This document shows, piece by piece, positions 27,453 to 39,867 of a DNA stretch of 64,000 nt. The stretch is taken from assembly GCA_007556525.1 (NCBI GenBank), contig SWJS01000003.1, forward strand, positions 249,595 to 313,594, given 5' to 3'. The translations under genes and the position numbers were made by a program. Under the pieces are notes generated by a model. It was not told the origin of the DNA and ran no database searches. It was given only the letters and a program-made list of their open reading frames with translations. Origin of the DNA: Lysobacteraceae bacterium CU05-9. GTDB taxonomy: Bacteria; Pseudomonadota; Gammaproteobacteria; Xanthomonadales; Xanthomonadaceae. Position 1 is the stretch's first letter, and each line of letters opens with the position of its first letter.

Positions 27453-27952
27453 CCGAGCGAATCATTATCCGCGCGGCGGAAGCGTGGGATCGGCCAGCGA
27501 TCCTCGAACTCAACGAACGAGTCGAAATCAAAACCAGCAAGCTCGATGATGCCCGTCTGAAAGACATGCTGGATTGGTCGACGTATTCGCGTGTGGCGGA
27601 AGTTGATGGGCGCGTGGTGGGCTTCATCATCGTCATGGGTCCCGCGTCGGGTTACGACAATGCTAATTTGGATTGGTTTCGGGAGAGAGTGAGGCGGTTT
27701 TTGTATGTGGATCGCATCGTCGTGGCACCGGACACGAAAGGCATCGGCACCATGTTGTATGAGGACCTGTTTGAGTTCGCGGGCCTGCTGCAGATTCCTT
27801 ACATTACATGCGAATACAACACGACGCCGCCGAATGAGCCTTCAAGGAAATTCCACGACAAGCTCGGCTTCACTGAAATCGGTGAGCGCGTCATTGGTGA
27901 TGGCGAAAAGCGCGTTTCCATGCAATGTCTCGTGCTCGAATATGACGTTTGA
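27449..27952 (+). CDS. GNAT-family N-acetyltransferase
   Basis: 167 residues beginning at TTG, which overlaps the crcB stop (TTGA). LTERIIIRAAEAWDRPAI is a normal GNAT opening. The acetyl-CoA motif is VDRIVVAPDTKGIGTMLYED near residue 95, with the loop as TKGIG rather than the commoner R/QxxGxG. The C-terminus FHDKLGFTEIGER is also typical. Substrate unknown. Third gene of the glyoxalase-crcB unit. Upstream ATG/GTG codons in this frame lie deep inside crcB and are not used as the start. Confidence 0.82.
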   Translation: MTERIIIRAAEAWDRPAILELNERVEIKTSKLDDARLKDMLDWSTYSRVAEVDGRVVGFIIVMGPASGYDNANLDWFRERVRRFLYVDRIVVAPDTKGIGTMLYEDLFEFAGLLQIPYITCEYNTTPPNEPSRKFHDKLGFTEIGERVIGDGEKRVSMQCLVLEYDV

Positions 27953-28010
27953 TTAATAAGTCTGGCGTTAGAATCGGAAGTGAATTCCCTCTGTTGCGAA
28001 GGCGTAAAAA

Positions 28011-28631
28011 ATGAAACTGAAAATCCAGGCAGCCACCATCGTCGCGATTGCGATTTTGTCAGTGACGGCGTGCAAGCCTAACGAATCGAAAATCCCTGCA
28101 GCCGATCAAGTCGACAACACCGCTGAAGTCGAAGCGATCGCGAAGGAAGCCGATCCATCGCAAGCGCAAGTTGATCAATACAACAAAGACGAAAACGAAA
28201 TGGCCGAGCGTTCGGAAGCAATGGCTGCAAATGCGGCTAGACCAATGCTCGAAAAAGCAGTCGCAGGACAAACCGGTACTGCGGATAACAAGTTCGTCGA
28301 CAAGATGATCGACCTCAATGGCGACGGCGTACTCGATGCGATCGTCCTGTTGCAGGGAATGGATTGGTGCGGAAGTGGTGGGTGCACGATGATGGTTTTT
28401 GAAGGTGGTAAGGATGCGATGACCTTCAAGTCGAAATCGACCGTGACCGATACGCCGATTCGCGTCGCCGGCACGAAGACAAAGGGTTGGAGCGATCTGA
28501 TCGTGAGCAGTGATGGTAAGGATCGCAAGTTGGTTTTTGACGGAAATAAATATCCATCGAATCCCTCGCTGGTCGCACCGGCTCAAGGTGATCAAGTCAC
28601 TGCCGCAAAGGTTTTGATTCCGTCGTCATAA
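28011..28631 (+). CDS. Predicted lipoprotein with DxNGDG segment
   Basis: 206 residues with a lipobox (LSVTAC, cysteine near residue 21). A charged linker leads to a domain with DLNGDGVLDAIVLLQG, which looks like an EF-hand or FG-GAP type calcium loop, then a CGSGGC pair of cysteines. Probably attached to an envelope membrane, facing the periplasm. I do not recognise a named family. It precedes a small membrane protein by 17 bases, and the two share a terminator. Confidence 0.75.
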   Translation: MKLKIQAATIVAIAILSVTACKPNESKIPAADQVDNTAEVEAIAKEADPSQAQVDQYNKDENEMAERSEAMAANAARPMLEKAVAGQTGTADNKFVDKMIDLNGDGVLDAIVLLQGMDWCGSGGCTMMVFEGGKDAMTFKSKSTVTDTPIRVAGTKTKGWSDLIVSSDGKDRKLVFDGNKYPSNPSLVAPAQGDQVTAAKVLIPSS

Positions 28632-28648
28632 CGAAAAGGAGTTTCACC

Positions 28649-28915
28649 ATGCACACGTTGACAGTTGTCCTGATTGGATTGGTACTCGGAGCGGCCTTCA
28701 TGCTGATGGCGAGTCAGTCGAATTCGAAGTTGCGAAATGCGTTCTATGCGTTCGCCGGGCTTTGGTTCGTGATTGCCGTCGGCAACATGTGGTACGGCGT
28801 GCTTAATGCCGGTTACTCGCTCCAGGAAGAATTGCCGGTGTTGGCGGTCGTTTACCTGCTGCCGTTGGTGATCCTTTGGTTCCTCAAGGGCACGTTCGGT
28901 TTCCGACGCGATTGA
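28649..28915 (+). CDS. Small hydrophobic membrane protein
   Basis: 88 residues with three predicted membrane segments (about 3-20, 32-49 and 62-80) and a basic C-terminus. A strong AAAAGGAG site sits before the ATG, which supports real translation. No family recognised. Probably in operon with the preceding lipoprotein. Confidence 0.7.
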   Translation: MHTLTVVLIGLVLGAAFMLMASQSNSKLRNAFYAFAGLWFVIAVGNMWYGVLNAGYSLQEELPVLAVVYLLPLVILWFLKGTFGFRRD

Positions 28916-28922
28916 CGAAACG

Positions 28923-28958
28923 AAAAAACCCCGACCAAGGGACGGGTCGGGGCTTTTT
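28923..28958 (+). terminator. Intrinsic terminator after the small membrane protein gene
   Basis: CCCCGACC (28929-28936) pairs with GGTCGGGG (28945-28952); A-run before and CTTTTT after. Confidence 0.9.
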
Positions 28959-29160
28959 GGGGATACTGACCGCAAGGATACGGGGACGAGGAGAGTACAG
29001 CGAGCAGTTCCGTTATATAGGACAGGCCCCGGGCGCGTTAGTTCCGCCAAATTCGAATATTTCGCATCAAAGCATCAATCTGTGATATCCGTCACTAATG
29101 ACCGAACTGTACGCACCATCACGGATTAACAAAAGGACTGTCGATAGTCCCGCATTGAAG
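28959..29160. other. Gene-free stretch before the ATP synthase promoter
   Basis: No supported gene. It contains the small hairpin GGACT-gtcgat-AGTCC (about 29135-29150) and the imperfect palindrome GTGATATCCGTCAC around 29080-29093. Together with the flanking terminator and promoter it makes the longest non-coding run of the window (28916-29244). Confidence 0.5.
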
Positions 29161-29189
29161 TTGCCCAAAACTCAGCAACAGTTTATAAT
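29161..29189 (+). promoter_or_regulatory. Sigma70 promoter of the atp operon
   Basis: TTGCCC (29161-29166), a 17-base spacer and a perfect TATAAT (29184-29189). Transcription would begin near 29196, about 50 bases before atpI. The best-formed promoter in the window. Confidence 0.85.
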
Positions 29190-29244
29190 CTTGCGGCTTC
29201 ACTGAGCGTTTTTGACGCTTTTTTCACACAACAACGAGGCTCGC

Positions 29245-30810
<1,566 letters not shown>

Positions 30811-30841
30811 TTTCATTTAGCAGTTAAAGGTAGGGCACGTC

Positions 30842-31315
30842 GTGGAACCCACTCTACAGACATTTTTAGGCCAGCTGATTTCGTTCGTGATCCTTGTGTT
30901 GTTCACGATGAAATTCATTTGGCCACCGCTGATCGGTGCTATTGAAGCCCGCCAGCAGAAGATCGCCGAAGGCTTGGCGGCAGCTGACAACAGTCAGAAG
31001 ACATTGGCCGCTGCGCAGGAAACTGCGGACGCCGAGTTGAAGGCCGCACGTGTCAAAGCCAACGACATCATCGACCAGGCACATCAACGTGCATCGCAAA
31101 TTTTGGAACATGCCAAGTCCGAAGCCGTGTTGGAAGCTGCGCGCCAGAAGCAATTGGCCGAAACCGAAATCGATGCGATGACGACCCGTGCACGCGAAGA
31201 CCTGCGCAAGCAAGTTTCCGCACTGGCTGTCAGTGGCGCAGAGAAGTTGCTCAAGAAAGAAATCGACGCAACCGCTCACCGCTCGCTGCTTGATGAATTG
31301 GCTGCACAGTTGTAA
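30842..31315 (+). CDS. atpF: F0F1 ATP synthase subunit b
   Basis: 157 residues, GTG start. One N-terminal membrane helix ([20 protein letters not shown]) and a long charged coiled coil forming the peripheral stalk. It ends in DELAAQL, which docks on the delta subunit. Spacing of 31 bases from atpE and 19 to atpH fits the operon. Confidence 0.94.
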   Translation: MEPTLQTFLGQLISFVILVLFTMKFIWPPLIGAIEARQQKIAEGLAAADNSQKTLAAAQETADAELKAARVKANDIIDQAHQRASQILEHAKSEAVLEAARQKQLAETEIDAMTTRAREDLRKQVSALAVSGAEKLLKKEIDATAHRSLLDELAAQL

Positions 31316-31334
31316 TTGAAGGACGCTTGAAGAA

Positions 31335-31862
31335 ATGAGCCAAGCTCTTACCCTCGCACGACCTTACGCCCGCGCCGCTTTCGCTGCCGCGAGTGATTCC
31401 GGCAAGACTGCGGCCTGGTCGCAAGCACTGGACTTCGCTTCGCAAGTAGCGGGACGTCCGGAAGCACAGGTCGTTTTGGGCCATCCGCTGTTGAGCACTT
31501 CCGACGCTGTCGGTTTGCTGATCATGGATGGTGCGGACGAAGGATTTACGCGCTTTTTGGGCACGTTGGCAGAGAACCGCCGCTTGCCTTTGCTGCCGGA
31601 AATCGCAGGACTGTTTGAACAGCTCCGTGCGGAAGCCGACAAAGTCGTAAAGGCAAAGGTCACCACCGCAACACCGGCTTCGGAATCCGAACTGGCTGCG
31701 ATCCGTGAGGCGCTCGTGCGCCGCTTCGGTCGTGAAGTCGTGATCGAATCTGCAGTCGACGAGTCGCTGATTGGCGGCGCGGTCATCGATGCCGGTGATG
31801 TTGTGATTGACGGTTCGCTGAAGGGCAAGCTTCATTCGCTTCAGAACGCGATTACCAACTAA
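31335..31862 (+). CDS. atpH: F0F1 ATP synthase subunit delta
   Basis: 175 residues. N-terminal six-helix domain (LARPYARAAFAAA, FLGTLAENRRLPLLPEI) that caps F1, and the C-terminal signature IGGAVIDAGDVVIDGSLKGKL that binds the b stalk. Normal length and position. Confidence 0.94.
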   Translation: MSQALTLARPYARAAFAAASDSGKTAAWSQALDFASQVAGRPEAQVVLGHPLLSTSDAVGLLIMDGADEGFTRFLGTLAENRRLPLLPEIAGLFEQLRAEADKVVKAKVTTATPASESELAAIREALVRRFGREVVIESAVDESLIGGAVIDAGDVVIDGSLKGKLHSLQNAITN

Positions 31863-31886
31863 GTTAACGAATTTCAGGGAAATCCC

Positions 31887-33434
31887 ATGCAAACCACGCT
31901 CAACCCGTCTGAAATCAGTGATCTGATCAAGACCCGCATCGAGAACGTAAAGCTCGGTGCCGAAGCACGCAACGAAGGAACCGTTACTTCGGTTTCCGAC
32001 GGCATCGTGCGCATCCACGGTCTCGCCGACGTCATGCAAGGCGAAATGATCGAATTGCCGAACAACACCTTTGCACTCGCATTGAACCTGGAACGTGATT
32101 CCGTCGGTGCCGTTGTGCTCGGTGACTATGAGTCGATCACGGAAGGTGACGTTGCCAAAACGACTGGCCGCATCCTCGAAGTCCCAGTCGGTCCTGAACT
32201 CCTCGGTCGCGTTGTGAACGCACTGGGTGAGCCAATCGACGGTAAGGGTCCAATCGGTGCAGCTTTGTCGGCTCCTGTGGAGCGCGTTGCTCCTGGCGTT
32301 ATTTGGCGTAAGTCGGTAGACCAACCTGTGCAAACGGGTTACAAGTCAGTCGACGCCATGATTCCAATCGGCCGTGGTCAGCGCGAGCTGGTCATCGGTG
32401 ACCGTCAAACGGGTAAGACCGCTTTGGCGATCGACGCGATCATCAACCAGAAGAACTCGGGCATCAAGTGCGTCTATGTCGCAATTGGCCAAAAGGCATC
32501 GTCCGTCGCCAACGTCGTGCGCAAGCTCGAAGAAAATGGTGCACTGGAGAACACGATCGTCGTTGCCGCAACGGCTTCGGAATCGGCAGCCATGCAGTAC
32601 ATCTCGGCGTACTCGGGTTGCACCATGGGTGAATACTTCATGGACCGCGGCGAAGACGCATTGATCGTTTATGACGATCTGTCGAAGCAAGCCGTTGCTT
32701 ACCGTCAAATCTCGCTGTTGCTGAAGCGTCCACCAGGCCGTGAAGCATATCCGGGTGACGTCTTCTATCTGCACAGCCGTTTGCTGGAACGTGCAGCTCG
32801 CGTCTCGGAAGAGTACGTAGAGAAGTTCACGGAAGGTAACGTCACAGGTCAAACCGGTTCGTTGACGGCATTGCCGATCATCGAAACGCAAGCAGGCGAC
32901 GTCTCGGCGTTCGTTCCAACCAACGTGATTTCGATCACCGACGGTCAGATCTTCCTGGAAACCGACTTGTTCAACGCCGGTATCCGTCCTGCAGTGAACG
33001 CCGGTATCTCGGTTTCGCGCGTGGGTGGTGCGGCTCAGACGAAGATCATCAAGAAGCTCTCGGGCGGTATCCGTATCGCACTCGCTCAGTACCGTGAATT
33101 GGCTGCGTTCGCGCAGTTCGCATCGGACCTGGACGAAGCAACCCGTAAGCAGCTGGAACGCGGTCAACGCGTGACGGAACTGATGAAGCAGAAGCAGTAT
33201 GCGCCGATGTCCATCGCGCACCAAGCTCTGTCGATCTACGCAGTGAACGAAGGCTACCTCGACGACGTGCCGGTCAACAAGATTTTGGCATTCGAAGAAG
33301 GCCTGCATGCGCACTTCGATAACACGAAGGGCGACATGATCAGCATGATCAACGAAACCGGTAACTGGAACGACGACATCGAAGCTTCGTTCAAGTCGGG
33401 CATCGCTGATTTCAAGGCTACGGGTAGCTGGTAA
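31887..33434 (+). CDS. atpA: F0F1 ATP synthase subunit alpha
   Basis: 515 residues. Non-catalytic nucleotide-binding subunit of F1. P-loop [11 protein letters not shown] near residue 170; the ATP synthase signature [13 protein letters not shown] near residue 365, and the arginine finger within SVSRVGG. Normal length. Confidence 0.97.
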   Translation: MQTTLNPSEISDLIKTRIENVKLGAEARNEGTVTSVSDGIVRIHGLADVMQGEMIELPNNTFALALNLERDSVGAVVLGDYESITEGDVAKTTGRILEVPVGPELLGRVVNALGEPIDGKGPIGAALSAPVERVAPGVIWRKSVDQPVQTGYKSVDAMIPIGRGQRELVIGDRQTGKTALAIDAIINQKNSGIKCVYVAIGQKASSVANVVRKLEENGALENTIVVAATASESAAMQYISAYSGCTMGEYFMDRGEDALIVYDDLSKQAVAYRQISLLLKRPPGREAYPGDVFYLHSRLLERAARVSEEYVEKFTEGNVTGQTGSLTALPIIETQAGDVSAFVPTNVISITDGQIFLETDLFNAGIRPAVNAGISVSRVGGAAQTKIIKKLSGGIRIALAQYRELAAFAQFASDLDEATRKQLERGQRVTELMKQKQYAPMSIAHQALSIYAVNEGYLDDVPVNKILAFEEGLHAHFDNTKGDMISMINETGNWNDDIEASFKSGIADFKATGSW

Positions 33435-33457
33435 TTTTTCGAGGACGGATGTAGACA

Positions 33458-34321
33458 ATGGCAGGCGGTCGCGAAATCAAAACCAAGATCAAGAGTGTGC
33501 AGAACACCCGCAAGGTGACGCGCGCACTCGAAATGGTCTCGGCTTCCAAGATCCGCAAGGCACAGGAACGCATGAAAGTCTCGCGTCCTTATGCACGCGT
33601 GATGAAGCAGGTGATCGGTCACCTGGCGCAAGCCAGCACCGATTACCAGCATCCGTACATGGTGGAACGCAAGGACGTCAAACGCGTCGCGTACATCATC
33701 GTGTCATCGGACCGCGGTCTGGCGGGTGGTCTCAACAACAACATGTTCCGCAAGCTCGTCACGGAGTTCCAGAAGTGGCAGGCGCAAGGCGTGGAAGTGG
33801 ACGTTGTGACGATTGGTCAGAAGGCTTCGGTGTTTTTCCGTCGCTTGAAGGTCAACATGCTCGCGACGGTCACGCACCTGGGTGACATTCCGAAGCTGGA
33901 ACAACTGATCGGTGTCATCAAGGTGGCACTGGACGGTTACAAGGCCGGTGACATCGACCGTGTGTTCGTTTGCTACAACGACTTCGTGAATACGATGACG
34001 CAGAAGGCAACGTTCGATCAGTTGCTGCCACTGCCTGCATCGGACACGCCGGTCGGTAAGCATGACTGGGATTACATCTACGAGCCGAGTGCTGAAGATG
34101 TTTTGGATCACGTTTTGACACGTTACATTGAGTCGCTGGTTTATCAGGCGGTTCTGGAGAACGTGGCTTCCGAACACGCTGCGCGCATGGTCGCGATGAA
34201 GGCGGCTTCGGATAACGCATCCAAGCTCATCGACACGCTGAACCTGGTTTACAACAAAGCCCGTCAGGCGGCGATTACGCAGGAAATCTCCGAAATCGTC
34301 AGCGGCGCGGCCGCGGTTTAA
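33458..34321 (+). CDS. atpG: F0F1 ATP synthase subunit gamma
   Basis: 287 residues. Central rotor shaft. N-terminal [20 protein letters not shown] and the C-terminal signature [19 protein letters not shown] with [10 protein letters not shown] are conserved helices of the coiled coil. Normal length. Confidence 0.95.
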   Translation: MAGGREIKTKIKSVQNTRKVTRALEMVSASKIRKAQERMKVSRPYARVMKQVIGHLAQASTDYQHPYMVERKDVKRVAYIIVSSDRGLAGGLNNNMFRKLVTEFQKWQAQGVEVDVVTIGQKASVFFRRLKVNMLATVTHLGDIPKLEQLIGVIKVALDGYKAGDIDRVFVCYNDFVNTMTQKATFDQLLPLPASDTPVGKHDWDYIYEPSAEDVLDHVLTRYIESLVYQAVLENVASEHAARMVAMKAASDNASKLIDTLNLVYNKARQAAITQEISEIVSGAAAV

Positions 34322-35761
<1,440 letters not shown>

Positions 35762-35764
35762 TCC

Positions 35765-36187
35765 ATGAGCACGATTCGTTGCGACATCGTTAGTGCCGAG
35801 GAAGAGATTTTCCACGGTGAAGCGACTCTGGTCGTTGCCACGGGCGTCCTCGGTGAACTGGGTATCGCTCCGAAGCACGCGCCATTGATTACACGTTTGA
35901 AGCCAGGCAAGGTCGTTGTGACCACGCCATCGGGTGAGCAACTCGACTTCGCAATTTCCGGCGGCATTCTCGAAGTGCAGCCGGAAGTCGTGACGGTTCT
36001 CGCTGACACGGCAATCCGCGCTACCGACATCGACGAGGCTTCGGTCCGTGCGGCGAAGGAAGAGGCGGAACGCATTTTGTCTTCGAAGGATCCGAAGATG
36101 TCGCTGGAAGAGGCGCAATCGCAATTGGCGATGTCGCTGGCTCAGCTGTCGGCGTTGGAGCGTCTGCGTAAGAATATGAAGCACTGA
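35765..36187 (+). CDS. atpC: F0F1 ATP synthase subunit epsilon
   Basis: 140 residues. N-terminal beta-sandwich ([34 protein letters not shown]) and a two-helix C-terminus (about 95-138) that can inhibit ATP hydrolysis. Last gene before the terminator. Confidence 0.95.
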   Translation: MSTIRCDIVSAEEEIFHGEATLVVATGVLGELGIAPKHAPLITRLKPGKVVVTTPSGEQLDFAISGGILEVQPEVVTVLADTAIRATDIDEASVRAAKEEAERILSSKDPKMSLEEAQSQLAMSLAQLSALERLRKNMKH

Positions 36188-36230
36188 TGCGCTTCGCGCA
36201 TTAGGTAAGAGGTAAAGGCTTCAAAAGCAT

Positions 36231-36257
36231 AGCCACCCTTCGGGGTGGCTTTTTTTG
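36231..36257 (+). terminator. Intrinsic terminator of the atp operon
   Basis: AGCCACCC (36231-36238), tetraloop ttcg, GGGTGGCT (36243-36250), then seven further T residues. Confidence 0.95.
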
Positions 36258-36366
36258 TTGCTGAACCTGACTTTAGGTTGGGGGTTTGGTTTCATGTGGG
36301 CTTAACCAATCGCGTTGGGGGTCGAAACCAAATTACGGTATCGATGCGGACATGTAAGGAGTACTT

Positions 36367-36897
36367 ATGAAAATTCTTCACGTCATTGCGGTGAGTACAA
36401 TGGCTCTCGCGCTTGTTGGCTGTGACAAAACACCGGCGACTCCACCCGAGCCCCAAGCTACGTCTGAAGATCCCGCGCCTGCGACACCTGCTCCAGTTGA
36501 ATCAGCGCCTGCGCCGGCTTCTGCAACCGCTGCGTTGGCCACGAAAAAGGTGGGCGAAAACCAAGTTGACGTCACGCAGGCGAAGGTGGTCGGGAATATT
36601 TTGAACGTCGAATTGCAACTTTCAAATCCGAGTGAGTCCGGTGCGATTGCGGAATGGGTTGAAGCGAAGGATTTTTATTACATTGACGATCAGTCTGCGA
36701 AGAAGGTTGGATTGCTGACGGATGATTCGGGTGCGCCAGTTGCGAATCCGCTTGCGCCGAACGGCAAGGACATTGAGTTGAATGCCGGCAAGTCGGCCAA
36801 AATTGTGTCGCTGAAATTTCCGGCGCCTGCTGGTGAAAGCATCAGCTTGAACATTCCGAAATTGGGTTCGTTCGACGGTCTGAAAGTTACGAGGTAA
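36367..36897 (+). CDS. Predicted lipoprotein
   Basis: 176 residues. Lipobox LALVGC gives a lipidated cysteine near residue 19. A Pro/Ala/Glu-rich linker (about 22-55) leads to a beta-rich domain with a DUF4352-like or immunoglobulin-like feel (NVELQLSNPSESGAIAEW), but no family is firmly recognised. TAAGGAG precedes the ATG. The stop is followed at once by the OmpA-like gene, so the two lipoproteins are co-transcribed. The leader contains the 9-base inverted repeat TTTGGTTTC/GAAACCAAA. Confidence 0.72.
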   Translation: MKILHVIAVSTMALALVGCDKTPATPPEPQATSEDPAPATPAPVESAPAPASATAALATKKVGENQVDVTQAKVVGNILNVELQLSNPSESGAIAEWVEAKDFYYIDDQSAKKVGLLTDDSGAPVANPLAPNGKDIELNAGKSAKIVSLKFPAPAGESISLNIPKLGSFDGLKVTR

Positions 36898-36900
36898 GTG

Positions 36901-37488
36901 ATGCGCTTTGGTCAGTACATTGTTCTCGCCGGCGCGATGACGTTTGTCGCCGCGTGTAAGCCGAGTCCGGATCCGACGCCTTCGCCGGAGCCGCAAGCGA
37001 CTGAGGTTGCGCCTGCTGCGACATCTGCTGTTGAAGCTACGTCTTCGGCGCCAGCTGGTGGCGGACTCAATGAAAATTCGAGTTCGCTGCACGGCAACGT
37101 CCAAGACTTGCACATGCAGGTGAATTTGGCGGCGGATGCGATGTTTGATTTTGACAGTGCTGTGTTGAAAGCGACGGCAGCGCCGGAGTTGCAGAAAGCT
37201 GCGGATGCCATTCGCTCGAAAGGTAAGGGCACCGTCACCATCGTCGGTCACACGGATGCGAAGGGCAATGATGCTTACAATCGGAAGTTGTCGCTGGATC
37301 GCGCTAATGCGGTGAAGGATTGGCTGGTGGCGAACGGCGTGGAGCAAACGTATAACGTATCCGGCGAAGGTGCATCGAAACCCATTGCGCCGAACGCAAA
37401 TGCAGATGGATCGGATAACCCCGAAGGCCGTGCCAAAAACCGCCGCGTCGAAATCAACATCAACTCCACGAAAACCGTGGCAGAATAA
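36901..37488 (+). CDS. OmpA-family lipoprotein (peptidoglycan-binding C-terminus)
   Basis: 195 residues. Lipobox FVAAC, a Pro/Glu linker, then an OmpA-like domain: DAMFDFDSAVLKATAAPEL, VTIVGHTDAKGNDAYNRKLS and NPEGRAKNRRVEINI. The TDAKG..N...S..R pattern and the final NRRVEI hold the Asp and Arg that bind diaminopimelate in peptidoglycan. It probably tethers the outer membrane to the wall, as Pal/YiaD-type proteins do. The start may be ATG 36901 or GTG 36898. Confidence 0.88.
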   Translation: MRFGQYIVLAGAMTFVAACKPSPDPTPSPEPQATEVAPAATSAVEATSSAPAGGGLNENSSSLHGNVQDLHMQVNLAADAMFDFDSAVLKATAAPELQKAADAIRSKGKGTVTIVGHTDAKGNDAYNRKLSLDRANAVKDWLVANGVEQTYNVSGEGASKPIAPNANADGSDNPEGRAKNRRVEININSTKTVAE

Positions 37489-37494
37489 CGAAAA

Positions 37495-37520
37495 ACCCCG
37501 CTGAGTCAGCGGGGTCATTT
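37495..37520 (+). terminator. Hairpin terminator after the OmpA-like gene
   Basis: CCCCGCTG (37496-37503), loop agt, CAGCGGGG (37507-37514), preceded by an A-run. The T-tract is short (tcattt), so efficiency is uncertain. Confidence 0.7.
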
Positions 37521-37545
37521 CAAGTTTCAAGTTTCAAGTTTCAAG
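37518..37545. repeat. Four tandem copies of TTTCAAG
   Basis: 7-base unit repeated perfectly four times, between the terminator and the stop of the convergent DUF885 gene. A simple-sequence tract prone to slippage. It lies outside both coding regions. Confidence 0.9.
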
Positions 37546-37547
37546 TT

Positions 37548-39335
37548 TTATTTGTAGCGCGGAATGAACTGCTCTTCCACGGCTTGCTTCAACAGGTCCG
37601 GCGGCAACATGCCTTGATCGAGTATGAAATTGTTGAAGGCGAGGCGATCGAATTTTTTGCCCAGTGCCACTTCCGTTGCCATGCGCAATTGCAGGATGCG
37701 CTGATAGCCGTAGAAGTATGAGCCCGCTTGTCCCGGTGAGTTGAACATGTAGCGGTCGAGTTCCTGCTTCGTCATGCCAGGCGAGAGGCCAACGTCATTG
37801 AGCAAAATATTTCCTGCACGTTCGCGATCAATCATGCCGAGGTTCAACATTGGATCGAGCATTGCGCGAGCGGCGCGCATCAAGCGGAACTGCAAAGCGA
37901 ACATTTGGCCATCGACAGGTTCATATGGAACCATCTCGGCTTCAGCGTACAGTGCCCAACCTTCGACGTTGACCGAGTTGAACGCGAACATCGAGCGCGC
38001 TAGTGACACGCCATTTTCGAGCATGCGGGTGAACTGCAGTTCGTGACCTGGGCGACCTTCGTGAGCGGACAACGTCCAACGCACGGCTTCGTTGTTGAAA
38101 TCATCGTAAGCCAGTGCTTTACCATCGGCGCCCTTGACGGCAATCGGCAAAACAAACTGACCTTGCTGTCCCGTATTGCCGATCATTGGTGCGGGCAAGA
38201 AGTGCGGTGCAGGTTGCGCAGCGGACTCGGCTTCCGAACCCAAACGCATGATCATTGGACGTTGTGGTACGTCGACGATGCGCTCCCGGCGGATGATTGG
38301 ATCAATTTGATCAATCACAACGCGATACGAAGATTCGAGTTTGTCATTCGGAATCGACTTCTTTTTGAGTTCGTTAATGACTGCGATGTAGTCATTAGGG
38401 TCCTTTAATTTAAGGCCTTTTTCCTTCGCGACGATCGGAGCGAGTTGGCGCATTGCGGCGCGGGTTTCCATGAATTGCGTTTCAGCGCGGGCGATGAGGT
38501 CGAGTGGGGCGATGTCGATGCCTTTTTGCTTCAACGAAAATGCATAAACGGCTGGTGGCAACTTCGCATCAGGACGTGCCTTCGGCAACACGACTTCACG
38601 AGTCCACTTGTTGTAGTCGGTGAGCTGCGTTTTCATCGCGGCCAATGCAGGACCTGCATCGGTGAACTTGTACTTCGCAAAAAGCTTCTCAATCCCCGCA
38701 ATGTACGTATCCGTCTTCGCGAGTGCATCTTCGACTTCAATGCGCGCTGGCATCACGACGCCGGGATACGCGAGGCTTTCGTTGTAGCGATCTTTCGCCA
38801 ATTCCATCAGCGGTTTGGTGTCCGGCGTCAAACCAACATAACGCTGCAAACGTTTGGTGGCGAGTGCGCGGCGCTCAGGTTGCGTCTGATCTTGCAGCAA
38901 ACCTTGAATGCCGCTGAATACTGCCGACGGTGCATCAAACCAACTCGCAACTGCTTTTCCAACTTGCAGGCCTTCGATGCGTTCATTTGCCGTGTTGATC
39001 ATGATTTGCAGATCTTGGCGGACGTTTGGATCTTTCTCGACGGCGAGACGCGCTTGCAATTGCGTCACGACATCTTGCATCGATTTGGTCACACGGTCAT
39101 CAATGCCAGGTCCGAGATCCATGACCTTGTCATCGAAGCCTGGAATGCCGAAAAATGTTGCGGTTTCCGGTGAATATTGCGCCATGACTTTCATCAGGAT
39201 CGCAGCATCTTTGTTGCTTTGCTGAACCCATGCCGGAGAAGCGGGAGCCGTCGATTTCGCAGGAGTTGCACCAAAGGCAGGCGCGGTGAATCCGATCGCA
39301 GCGATGAGGGCGAGGGAGAGGATTTGTTTTTTCAT
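37548..39335 (-). CDS. DUF885 family secreted protein (peptidase-like)
   Basis: 595 residues with a signal peptide (MKKQILSLALIAAIGFTAPAFG). The signature of the family is present: SAHEGRPGHELQ, an HExxxxxHE-like zinc motif, and EGWALYAEAEM about 40 residues later, which supplies the third ligand. Family members are thought to be metallocarboxypeptidase-like, but activity is not shown for most. Probably periplasmic. Start 39335 is chosen for spacing from GGA; the ATG at 39341 would add two residues. Confidence 0.85.
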   Translation of the reverse strand: MKKQILSLALIAAIGFTAPAFGATPAKSTAPASPAWVQQSNKDAAILMKVMAQYSPETATFFGIPGFDDKVMDLGPGIDDRVTKSMQDVVTQLQARLAVEKDPNVRQDLQIMINTANERIEGLQVGKAVASWFDAPSAVFSGIQGLLQDQTQPERRALATKRLQRYVGLTPDTKPLMELAKDRYNESLAYPGVVMPARIEVEDALAKTDTYIAGIEKLFAKYKFTDAGPALAAMKTQLTDYNKWTREVVLPKARPDAKLPPAVYAFSLKQKGIDIAPLDLIARAETQFMETRAAMRQLAPIVAKEKGLKLKDPNDYIAVINELKKKSIPNDKLESSYRVVIDQIDPIIRRERIVDVPQRPMIMRLGSEAESAAQPAPHFLPAPMIGNTGQQGQFVLPIAVKGADGKALAYDDFNNEAVRWTLSAHEGRPGHELQFTRMLENGVSLARSMFAFNSVNVEGWALYAEAEMVPYEPVDGQMFALQFRLMRAARAMLDPMLNLGMIDRERAGNILLNDVGLSPGMTKQELDRYMFNSPGQAGSYFYGYQRILQLRMATEVALGKKFDRLAFNNFILDQGMLPPDLLKQAVEEQFIPRYK

Positions 39336-39408
39336 GAACATCAATCCGTTAATGGTTGAGTTCAGTATGTCGCAATCCGGCGCGCGTGCCAGATGTAAGA
39401 AGTCACGC

Positions 39409-39801
39409 TTATTTGTGATAAACCCAGTAACGCGAGAGCAAAAACCCGATGCCACCCGTGACGAACTCCACTAGCGGCTTACACCATTGCGCGGCCGAGA
39501 GTCCGAAATGATCGTCGATGTAATGAATGCTCACCGTTGAGATGATCGTGCACAAAATCCACATCAACACGAACTTTCCGAACTGCTTGCCACCGACCTT
39601 CGTATGTTCGGATTTGAATGTCAGCAGACCGTTGAGGAAAAACCCAAGACACGCCCCAACAATCCGTCCAAAAATATTCGCCGTCTCAACACCCATCCAG
39701 CCGAGCTTCGGATCCGACAGCAACACCATCACACCCCAGTCCACGAGGAACTGGACAACGCCAATGGTGACGTACAGGATGGATTGCTTGCGTAAACTCA
39801 T
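39409..39801 (-). CDS. GtrA-like membrane protein
   Basis: 130 residues with four membrane segments. Opens with ILYVTIGVVQFLVDWGVMVLL and ends with GGIGFLLSRYWVYHK, the standard GtrA layout (conserved F-x-x-N/R-x-W-V-F-like ending). GtrA proteins help move lipid-linked sugars across the inner membrane. No glycosyltransferase gene is beside it, so the partner is unknown. Divergent from glmU with a 66-base gap. Confidence 0.85.
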   Translation of the reverse strand: MSLRKQSILYVTIGVVQFLVDWGVMVLLSDPKLGWMGVETANIFGRIVGACLGFFLNGLLTFKSEHTKVGGKQFGKFVLMWILCTIISTVSIHYIDDHFGLSAAQWCKPLVEFVTGGIGFLLSRYWVYHK

Positions 39802-39826
39802 GACGTCGGATTTGCGGCGGTCAGGC

Positions 39827-39832
39827 TAGAAT
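39827..39832 (+). promoter_or_regulatory. -10-like element before glmU
   Basis: TAGAAT in the context GGCTAGAATAG, 35 bases before the glmU start. No good -35. Confidence 0.4.
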
Positions 39833-39867
39833 AGTTGCATTAGTTTACTGGAAAAGGCCTGTACTCC

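Noticed and set aside
37518-37545. CRISPR array
   Set aside because: 7-base units without spacers; a simple tandem repeat.
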